Shown piece by piece: positions 5,718 to 10,380 of a stretch of DNA of 10,380 bases. Where the stretch lies: contig CAZUMX010000038.1 of assembly GCA_964622275.1 (NCBI GenBank), positions 1 to 10,380 of the forward strand, given 5' to 3'. The translations under genes were made by a program, and so were the position numbers. The stretch comes from CAYPEZ01 sp964622275 (GTDB lineage: Bacteria; Patescibacteriota; Minisyncoccia; Phycocordibacterales; UBA6899). The number at the start of each line of letters is the position of its first letter. The stretch's first letter is position 1. A model generated the notes under the pieces. It did not search any database. It saw nothing but the letters and a program-made list of their open reading frames with translations, and was not told the DNA's origin.

Positions 5718-5745
5718 TTGACTCTTCTTTCGTACATGGTAGGAT
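5718..5745 (+). promoter_or_regulatory. Candidate promoter of tuf
   Basis: TTGACT (5718-5723) and TAGGAT (5740-5745) are 16 bases apart, with TGG immediately before the -10, which makes an extended -10. Transcription would begin near 5752, giving a leader of about 210 bases. Confidence 0.5.
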
Positions 5746-5823
5746 TGTTCCCACGTCGCAGGTTATTGTTTTTGGCTTCATTCCGTGGTGGAAAGAAAAT
5801 CCAAAACAAACAAATTGAGACGT

Positions 5824-5846
5824 TCGCTTCGCGAGAGGCGATTTTT
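5824..5846 (+). terminator. Terminator-like GNRA-tetraloop hairpin inside the tuf leader
   Basis: TCGCTTC (5824-5830) pairs with GAGGCGA (5835-5841) over seven pairs with one G-U, closed by the loop GCGA and followed at once by TTTTT (5842-5846). This is the form of an intrinsic terminator, yet it lies between the promoter candidate and tuf, so it would act as an attenuator or would end a short RNA of about 95 bases. Confidence 0.55.
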
Positions 5847-5928
5847 AAGGAAAGTGATTCGGCATAGCGCCGGGTCTTCTCTTTTTTGTAGAAGATCTTG
5901 AGCTGCTCGAATCCGCCTTTCTTAAGAA
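5842..5928 (+). promoter_or_regulatory. 87-nt imperfect hairpin in the tuf 5' leader
   Basis: Bases 5842-5861 pair with 5908-5928 over about 19 pairs including three G-U pairs, with one A-C mismatch and one bulged C. The stem continues through GC (5862-5863) with GC (5905-5906) and AGC (5866-5868) with GCT (5902-5904). It ends in an apical helix, GGTCTTCT (5873-5880) with AGAAGATC (5890-5897), around a nine-base loop. The first five bases are the T-run of the preceding terminator-like hairpin. The element matches no RNA family I know. Confidence 0.6.
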
Positions 5929-5965
5929 ATTATTTACCCACAATAATTTTCTACATACAAAACAT

Positions 5966-7156
5966 ATGGCAGAAGAATTTAATCGTTCGAAACCGCACGT
6001 GAACGTTGGAACCATTGGTCACGTTGACCATGGGAAGACAACCCTCACCGCTGCAATCCTTAACGTTCTCAACCTTGCAGGAAACAAGGTGAAGCTCCGC
6101 GGAGTTGATGAAATCGACTCAGCGCCAGAAGAGAAGGAGCGTGGAATCACCATCGCTCTCTCTCACAATGAGTATGAGACCGCAAGCCGCCACTACGCAC
6201 ACATCGATGCGCCAGGGCACGCTGACTATATTAAGAACATGATCACCGGTGCAGCACAGATGGACGGTGCCGTCCTCGTGGTCGCAGCAACGGATGGTGT
6301 GATGCCACAAACACGTGAGCACATCCTTCTTGCAAAGCAGGTCGGTGTTCCTCGTATCATCGTCTTCCTCAACAAGGTAGACATGGTCGATGACAAGGAT
6401 CTTGTCGATCTCGTCGAAGAGGAAGTCCGTGAGCTTCTCGGAAAGCAGGGCTTTGATAAAGACTGCCCAGTCATTCGTGGATCAGGTCTCAAGGCCCTCG
6501 AAGCCAAGAGTGTTGATGACGAATGGGCAAAGAAGGTTCTCGAGCTCGCAAAGGCAATGGATGAATACATCCCTATGCCAGTCCGCGATGTGTCGAAGCC
6601 ATTCCTTATGCCAGTCGAAGACATCTTCTCCATTGAAGGTCGTGGCACTGTTGCAACAGGCCGCGTTGAGCGCGGAAAGCTCAAGGTCGGAGATGAGTGT
6701 GAAATTGTCGGTCTCAAAGAGACAGCAAAGACCGCAATCACCGGAATCGAAATGTTTAACAAGTCCCTCCAGGAAGCAATGGCAGGTGACAACGCAGGAC
6801 TCCTTCTCCGTGGAACCAAGAAGGAAGATATTACTCGCGGTCAGGTGCTTGCAGCACCAGGCTCTGTGACGCCACACACTGAATTTGAAGCAGAGCTGCA
6901 CGTCCTCTCAAAGGAGGATGGTGGTCGCCACACCCCATTCTTCAGTGGATACAAGCCACAGTTCAACATCCGTACGACGGACGTGACTGGCGATGTGACC
7001 CTCAAAGAAGGAGTCGAGATGGTGATGCCAGGAGATACGCAGACCTTTAAGGTGAAGCTTATCGCTCCTATCGCTCTTGAAGAGAAGCAGCGCTTTGCTA
7101 TCCGTGAAGGAGGCAAGACTGTTGGAGCAGGTGTCGTCACCAAGATCGTTAAGTAA
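5966..7156 (+). CDS. tuf: Elongation factor Tu
   Basis: EF-Tu carries aminoacyl-tRNA to the ribosomal A site as a GTP complex. The 396-residue protein is full length with GTPase motifs GHVDHGKT (18-25), RGITI (59-63) with the Mg-binding Thr62, DAPGH (81-85), NKVD (136-139) and SGL (173-175). Domain II is marked by GRGTVATGRVERG (225-237) and domain III by GGRHTPFF and RTTDVTGD. Several normally invariant positions differ from E. coli: Asn-Thr after RGITI is Ala-Leu, Cys of DCPGH is Ala, SAL of the guanine loop is SGL, VPYIIVF is VPRIIVF, and the pair before RTTDVTG is Asn-Ile rather than Tyr-Phe. No Shine-Dalgarno is present; 39 bases before the ATG contain no G. rpsJ follows after 34 bases, so tuf probably belongs to the same transcript as the S10 genes. 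Confidence 0.99.
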   Translation: MAEEFNRSKPHVNVGTIGHVDHGKTTLTAAILNVLNLAGNKVKLRGVDEIDSAPEEKERGITIALSHNEYETASRHYAHIDAPGHADYIKNMITGAAQMDGAVLVVAATDGVMPQTREHILLAKQVGVPRIIVFLNKVDMVDDKDLVDLVEEEVRELLGKQGFDKDCPVIRGSGLKALEAKSVDDEWAKKVLELAKAMDEYIPMPVRDVSKPFLMPVEDIFSIEGRGTVATGRVERGKLKVGDECEIVGLKETAKTAITGIEMFNKSLQEAMAGDNAGLLLRGTKKEDITRGQVLAAPGSVTPHTEFEAELHVLSKEDGGRHTPFFSGYKPQFNIRTTDVTGDVTLKEGVEMVMPGDTQTFKVKLIAPIALEEKQRFAIREGGKTVGAGVVTKIVK

Positions 7157-7190
7157 TATTCCAGATTAGACTGAAAACTCACAATTCTTC

Positions 7191-7550
7191 ATGGCAACGA
7201 CCCCCCAGAAAGCAAAAGCTCCCGCACTTAAGATGAAGGATGGCATTCAAAAGCTTCGTATTCGTGTGCGCGCGTATGAGTACAAGGTACTCGATATCTC
7301 AGTGAAACAAATCATTGATACCGCCATGCGTTACGACGCAAAGGTTCTTGGACCAATTCCTCTGCCAACGCAGATCTCCAAGTACACCGTGAATCGCTCG
7401 TCATTCATTTACAAGAACGCACGTGAGCAGTTCGAGATGCGCATCCATAAGCGCCTCATCGACATCATGAACCCAACACCAAAGGTGATTGAGGCTCTCA
7501 CGAACCTTACTCTTCCTTCCGGCGTCAATATCGACGTCAAAATGGTCTAA
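7191..7550 (+). CDS. rpsJ: 30S ribosomal protein S10 (NusE)
   Basis: S10 binds the 30S head and, as NusE, pairs with NusB in transcription antitermination. The 119-residue product has the S10 core from about residue 20: KLRIRVRAYEYKVLD, the NusB/loop region with GPIPLPT (54-60), then KNAREQFEMRIHKRLIDI (75-92). It carries an N-terminal extension of roughly 16 residues (TTPQKAKAPALKMKD) compared with E. coli; a shorter form from Met15 at 7233 is possible but would still lack a Shine-Dalgarno. The 17 bases before the ATG contain no G. It follows tuf closely, joining the str and S10 gene sets, but is separated from rplC by an unusual 205-base spacer. Confidence 0.98.
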   Translation: MATTPQKAKAPALKMKDGIQKLRIRVRAYEYKVLDISVKQIIDTAMRYDAKVLGPIPLPTQISKYTVNRSSFIYKNAREQFEMRIHKRLIDIMNPTPKVIEALTNLTLPSGVNIDVKMV

Positions 7551-7755
7551 ACACGTGCTCGCGGCGAAGGTCATTGTCGCCTTCGGAGCAAGGTTAAGTC
7601 GTCGTACTAGCGTACGTCTTCCTTAACACATGCCCCTCGGCTTCGCGACCCTCATCCACGATCATTGTGTTTAGATGGTTCATTTGACATACAGTTTTCC
7701 TTCGGGACTCCACAATATGGAGTCCTGGGGCTGTATCCATTGAAGAAAAGACACT
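7551..7755 (+). promoter_or_regulatory. Structured 205-base spacer between rpsJ and rplC
   Basis: Three hairpins can be drawn. (1) TGCTC (7556-7560) with GAGCA (7586-7590) and CGAAGG (7565-7570) with CCTTCG (7580-7585), leaving a GCGG bulge. (2) GTTAAG (7593-7598) with CTTAAC (7622-7627), capped by CGTAC/GTACG (7603-7607, 7612-7616). (3) ATACAG (7689-7694) with CTGTAT (7731-7736), enclosing GGGACTCC/GGAGTCCT (7704-7711, 7719-7726) around the loop ACAATAT. No open frame or T-run terminator is seen. A perfect TTGACA sits at 7684 but without a -10 at the right distance. It could be an autoregulatory target for a ribosomal protein such as L4 or L3, by analogy with S10 leaders, or an mRNA processing site. 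Confidence 0.55.
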
Positions 7756-8379
7756 ATGAAATTCATATTAGGAAAGAAGTCATCCATGACGCAGTACTTT
7801 GCAGAGGATGGCCGCGCATATGCAGCGACGCTTATTGAAGCGGGCCCAATGACGGTCACTCAGGTAAAGGACGGCGGAAAGGATGGATATCGTGCGATCC
7901 AGTTTGGATATGGCACACAGGCAAAGCATCGCATTGCGAAGGCTCAGGCTGGTGCATGGAAAGACCTCGGATCGTTTCGAGTTGTGCGTGAATTGCGCAC
8001 CGAAAACACCCCAGAAGTGAAGGTAGGAGACAAAGTAGATGTTTCCGTCTTTGCAAAAGGAGATGTGATCACGGTGAGCGGTACCTCCAAAGGAAAAGGA
8101 TTCCAGGGCGTTGTGAAGCGCCATGGGTTCGGAGGTGGTCGTCGTACCCACGGACAAAAGCACTCTGAGCGTGAACCAGGAGCCATCGGTGGAGCTGGGC
8201 GCGCAGGAGGTCGTGTCGCAAAAGGTATGCGCATGGCAGGGCGAATGGGTGGTGACCGCATCACGGTGAAGAATCTCCGTGTGCTTGAAGTCGACACAAC
8301 CCACAATTTACTTCTCATCTCTGGTGCAGTACCAGGACGTGCGGGGACCCTCCTTGAAATCAAGGGAACCGCAAAATAA
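7756..8379 (+). CDS. rplC: 50S ribosomal protein L3
   Basis: L3 is an early 50S assembly protein whose extended loop reaches the peptidyl transferase region. The 207-residue product has the N-terminal GKKSSMTQYFAEDGR (6-20), VTQVKDGGKDGYRAIQFGYG (34-53), the hallmark GTSKGKGFQGVVKR (109-122), and MAGRMGGDRITV (160-171) followed by a C-terminal strand NLLLISGAVPG. The loop between them reads PGAIGGAGRAGGRV, without the glutamine that PrmB methylates in gammaproteobacteria; I recall this Gly-rich version from other Patescibacteria. GAAGAAAAG lies a few bases before the ATG and is at most a weak Shine-Dalgarno. rplD begins six bases after the stop. Confidence 0.98.
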   Translation: MKFILGKKSSMTQYFAEDGRAYAATLIEAGPMTVTQVKDGGKDGYRAIQFGYGTQAKHRIAKAQAGAWKDLGSFRVVRELRTENTPEVKVGDKVDVSVFAKGDVITVSGTSKGKGFQGVVKRHGFGGGRRTHGQKHSEREPGAIGGAGRAGGRVAKGMRMAGRMGGDRITVKNLRVLEVDTTHNLLLISGAVPGRAGTLLEIKGTAK

Positions 8380-8385
8380 TCCTCG

Positions 8386-9093
8386 ATGAGTATGGCAACA
8401 AAAACACAAAAATCAAAAGCATCGGTTTCTCTTGAGCAACCGATCTATACAACCGAGGGGAAAAAGTCTGGAAACATTACGCTTCCTGAACAAGTCTTCG
8501 GAGAGAGTTGGAACGCCGATCTCGTGCATCAGGTTGTGACAGGAATGCAGGCCAATGCACGCACACCAATCGCTCACGTAAAGTTTCGTGGCGAAATCTC
8601 CGGCGGTGGAAAAAAGCCTTGGAGACAGAAGGGTACTGGCCGTGCACGTCACGGATCAACCCGATCACCAATCTGGCGCAAGGGAGGTAAGGCTCATGGT
8701 CCTCGAAACGAAAAAGACTATAGCCAAAAGATTAACAAGAAGGCCCGCATGAAAGCTCTAGCCGTCGTGCTTTCAAAGAAACTCCGTGATGGAGAAGTCC
8801 TCTTTGTGGACACGCTAACATTCAAGGAGCCAAAAGCTAAGGATGCTCGCGCAACCCTTTCATCTCTTGGAAAAATTTCTGGCTATGAAGCACTTGCAAC
8901 ACGTCGCAAGAATGCTGCGTACCTCATGCTTGGTGTTGAGAACAAGAACGCTGTCAAAAGCTTCCAGAATTTCAGCAACATGCTTGTCCGCGGTGCAAAG
9001 GATGCAAACCCAGTGGAACTTCTTGGTTATAAATATGTCGTAATTGCTCACCCCGAAGAGGCGGTGAAGACAATTGCTTCTAAGTGGAACTAA
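8386..9093 (+). CDS. rplD: 50S ribosomal protein L4
   Basis: L4 lines the constriction of the peptide exit tunnel and, in E. coli, represses its own operon. The product has 235 residues, slightly longer than E. coli L4 (201), with extra residues at the N-terminus. The central tunnel loop is very clear: VKFRGEISGGGKKPWRQKGT and GRARHGSTRSPIWRKGGKAHGPR (65-107). A typical C-terminal alpha/beta half follows, with GEVLFVDTLTF and YKYVVIAHPEEAVK. The ATG at 8386 gives MSMATK; a second in-frame ATG at 8392 gives MATK, and no Shine-Dalgarno separates the two. It lies six bases after rplC and one base before rplW, so these three are surely one mRNA. Confidence 0.97.
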   Translation: MSMATKTQKSKASVSLEQPIYTTEGKKSGNITLPEQVFGESWNADLVHQVVTGMQANARTPIAHVKFRGEISGGGKKPWRQKGTGRARHGSTRSPIWRKGGKAHGPRNEKDYSQKINKKARMKALAVVLSKKLRDGEVLFVDTLTFKEPKAKDARATLSSLGKISGYEALATRRKNAAYLMLGVENKNAVKSFQNFSNMLVRGAKDANPVELLGYKYVVIAHPEEAVKTIASKWN

Positions 9094-9094
9094 T

Positions 9095-9523
9095 ATGGCA
9101 CTCTTTGACGCACTCAAGAAAAAGAAGGATGCCGTAGAAGCTCCAAAGAAGGTCGCAAAAGAGAAAGCAACTCCTAAAGCAGAGAAAAAGTCAGCCGCAA
9201 AGAACGAGCAAGTTCCTTCGGCGCCAGTTTCTCAAGGAAGCGCAAATCTTGCGCAGATCATCCGCGAGCCACGCATCACAGAAAAGGCAACCATGCTCTC
9301 AGAACGAGGCGCATATGTCTTTGATGTTGATAGCCGGGCAACAAAACCGCTCGTCGCACAGGCCATCAAAGCGAAGTACGGTGTTACCCCAAAGAAAGTA
9401 CACATGATCGCTATTCCCGCAAAGCGTCAGCAATCACGCACGACGGGAGTGACGCACACTGTCGGTGGAGGTCGAAAGGCAGTGGTGTACCTAAAGAAAG
9501 GCGATAAAATCGAATTCGTCTAA
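9095..9523 (+). CDS. rplW: 50S ribosomal protein L23 with basic N-terminal extension
   Basis: L23 sits at the tunnel exit and docks trigger factor and SRP. I chose ATG 9095, one base after the rplD stop, giving 142 residues; an upstream in-frame ATG at 9074 lies inside rplD and would add seven residues with no support. The core begins near residue 53 with AQIIREPRITEKATMLSERG, continues with YVFDVDSRATKPLVAQAIKA and KYGVTPKKVHMI, and ends RKAVVYLKKGDKIEFV. Residues 1-52 form a low-complexity Lys/Ala/Glu tail (ALFDALKKKKDAVEAPKKVA at its start) absent from the 100-residue E. coli protein. Such tails are common on this protein in Patescibacteria, as I recall, and are probably disordered. Confidence 0.95.
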   Translation: MALFDALKKKKDAVEAPKKVAKEKATPKAEKKSAAKNEQVPSAPVSQGSANLAQIIREPRITEKATMLSERGAYVFDVDSRATKPLVAQAIKAKYGVTPKKVHMIAIPAKRQQSRTTGVTHTVGGGRKAVVYLKKGDKIEFV

Positions 9524-9658
9524 AAAGAGTATGTTAAAAAACGTCATATCCATCGTTACGGAGCCTCTCCACGATCCTCGCCATACTGTCAGTATGTCTC
9601 CGGTCACGGATTCTCCGTGCCTTGGCTCTGAACGTTTTTAAACAACTCTTCAAACAAT
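9524..9658 (+). promoter_or_regulatory. Structured 135-base spacer between rplW and rplB
   Basis: The spacer folds as a closed multibranch element. GTTAAAAAACGT (9533-9544) pairs with ACGTTTTTAAAC (9632-9643) at 11 of 12 positions. Inside, GAGCC (9561-9565) pairs with GGCTC (9624-9628). Two perfect hairpins lie within: CATACT-gtc-AGTATG (9582-9596) and CACGGA-ttc-TCCGTG (9605-9619), the second extended by GG/CC (9602-9603, 9620-9621). After it comes a 24-base G-free run (9635-9658) to the rplB start. No open frame is seen. In most bacteria rplW and rplB are only a few bases apart. Confidence 0.6.
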
Positions 9659-10380
9659 ATGAAAACATTTGCACCAAGAACAAAATCACTTCGCCACACC
9701 GCACTCGTGGAGTATCGCAAGAACCTCACGCGCTCAAAGCCACACAAGCGATTGGTGAGTGGAATGAAGCAGGCTCAAGGCCGCAATGCCTTTGGGCGTA
9801 TTACATCCAGACACCGCGGAGGCGGGCATAAGCAAAAGTATCGCTTTGTCGACTTTATGTTCGATAAGCGCGATATCCCAGCACGCGTGGAATCTGTGGA
9901 ATACGATCCAAATCGCTCATCGTTTATCTCCCTCGTGTGTTACAAGGACGGAGAACGACGCTATGTGCTCACGCCAAAGTCTGTGAAAGTGGGCGATACG
10001 CTCATTGTGTCAGAAAAGGCACCTGTGACTGCGGGGAACCGCCTTCCACTTCGCAAGATTCCTGTTGGAACATTCGTCTACAATGTAGAGGTCAAGCGTG
10101 ATGGAGGAGCAAAGCTCGTCCGTTCTGCAGGAAACTATGGTGAACTTATTGCTCACGACGGTGGATACGCATTCATCAAGCTCCCTTCGACAGAAGTTCG
10201 CAAGATTTCTGGAGAGGCATGGGGATCGGTTGGTGAAGTATCGAACTCTGAGCACAAACTCGTGAATCTCGGTAAGGCCGGCCGCGCACGATGGCTCGGC
10301 AAGCGTCCAAAGGTCCGTGGTACCGCAATGAACCCAGTCGATCACCCATACGGTGGTGGAGAAGGTGTTCAGCCACGTGG
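9659..10380 (+). CDS. rplB: 50S ribosomal protein L2 (3' end beyond window)
   Basis: L2 is one of the oldest 50S proteins, needed for subunit joining and tRNA binding near the peptidyl transferase centre. The frame is open from ATG 9659 to the end of the window, 240 complete codons of an expected 275 or so; it is truncated only by the window edge. Conserved parts include GRITSRHRGGGHKQKYR (46-62), VESVEYDPNRSSFISLV (77-93), KDGERRYVLTPK (96-107), RSAGNYGELIAHDGGY (155-170), and LGKAGRARWLGKRPKVRGTA (204-223) with MNPVDHPYGGGEG (224-236). The bacterial DHPHGGGEG is here DHPYGGGEG: the first histidine is kept, the second is tyrosine. No Shine-Dalgarno precedes the ATG. rpsS would be expected downstream. 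Confidence 0.97.
   Translation, partial: MKTFAPRTKSLRHTALVEYRKNLTRSKPHKRLVSGMKQAQGRNAFGRITSRHRGGGHKQKYRFVDFMFDKRDIPARVESVEYDPNRSSFISLVCYKDGERRYVLTPKSVKVGDTLIVSEKAPVTAGNRLPLRKIPVGTFVYNVEVKRDGGAKLVRSAGNYGELIAHDGGYAFIKLPSTEVRKISGEAWGSVGEVSNSEHKLVNLGKAGRARWLGKRPKVRGTAMNPVDHPYGGGEGVQPR

Larger units (their letters stand above)
5537..5965. other. 429-base divergent region between maoC and tuf, including the long tuf leader
   Basis: No convincing gene is seen. An open frame at 5634-5867 on the + strand has no Shine-Dalgarno and no recognisable motif, and overlaps the promoter and RNA structures below. The stretch holds the MaoC upstream signals on the left. To the right come the tuf promoter candidate, a terminator-like hairpin, a long imperfect hairpin, and finally a 39-base G-free run ending at the tuf ATG. 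No tRNA is recognisable here, although tRNA genes often precede tuf in other bacteria. Confidence 0.6.

Noticed and set aside
5634..5867. A 77-codon + strand frame in the tuf leader.
   Set aside because: No SD, no motif, and it covers the promoter candidate and the terminator-like hairpin, which explain the sequence better.
5537..5965. A tRNA or other standard RNA gene upstream of tuf.
   Set aside because: No T-loop, anticodon arm or CCA end could be assembled; CTCGAATCC at 5906-5914 resembles a T-loop by chance but pairs into the long hairpin instead.
7684..7720. A promoter for rplC from the perfect TTGACA at 7684.
   Set aside because: No acceptable -10 lies 16-18 bases downstream; the nearest AT-rich hexamer is about 23 bases away and falls in a hairpin loop.
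9074..9094. An earlier start for rplW at 9074.
   Set aside because: It overlaps the end of rplD, adds only seven unconserved residues and has no SD; ATG 9095 directly follows the rplD stop.
1..10380. CRISPR arrays, insertion sequences, integrases or phage genes.
   Set aside because: No regularly spaced repeats, transposase-like or integrase-like frames, or flanking target duplications were seen.

Overview
The window is a bacterial translation-gene locus: the str operon (rpsL, rpsG, fusA, tuf) running straight into the start of the S10 operon (rpsJ, rplC, rplD, rplW, rplB), almost all on the + strand. Protein features point to Patescibacteria (Candidate Phyla Radiation), perhaps a Parcubacteria-like lineage. 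These are the L2 motif ending GGGEGVQPRG, the L3 stretch PGAIGGAGRAGGRV, the lysine/alanine-rich N-terminal tails on L23 and S10, and the small, compact genes. This placement is by recollection of family sequences, not by a search. TAA, TAG and TGA all appear as stops, so the standard bacterial code fits. GC content looks close to one half by eye.

Layout. 13-921: rpsL and rpsG. 922-1793: a terminator-like hairpin, an unlisted 33-codon ORF with a strong Shine-Dalgarno (SD), and a TerC/YjbE-type membrane protein whose start overlaps that small ORF's stop. 1794-4033: fusA, with its own candidate promoter at the end of terC. 4053-5120: a non-ribosomal block holding a DUF6624-like protein and an unrecognised helical protein, each closed by its own intrinsic terminator. 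5120-5536, minus strand: a MaoC-like hot-dog hydratase, convergent on the same last terminator. 5537-5965: a long tuf leader with a promoter candidate, a terminator-like tetraloop hairpin and an 87-nt imperfect hairpin. 5966-7550: tuf and rpsJ. 7551-7755: a structured spacer. 7756-9523: rplC, rplD and rplW, tightly packed. 9524-9658: a second structured spacer. 9659 to the end: rplB, cut off by the window edge.

The ribosomal proteins, EF-G and EF-Tu together form the core elongation machinery, and codon use in those genes is strongly biased (AAG, AAC, CGT/CGC). The accessory genes use more AAA, AGA and AGG and look less highly expressed. Several translation genes (rpsG, fusA, tuf, rpsJ, rplB) have no SD and start after a G-free stretch, whereas the 33-codon ORF, the 4710 gene and maoC have clear SDs.

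The best candidates for undescribed biology are the RNA elements in front of tuf, rplC and rplB, the 33-residue aromatic-rich peptide coupled to terC, the accessory block splitting fusA from tuf, and a shortened conserved loop in S12. No CRISPR array, tRNA, rRNA or mobile element was seen.
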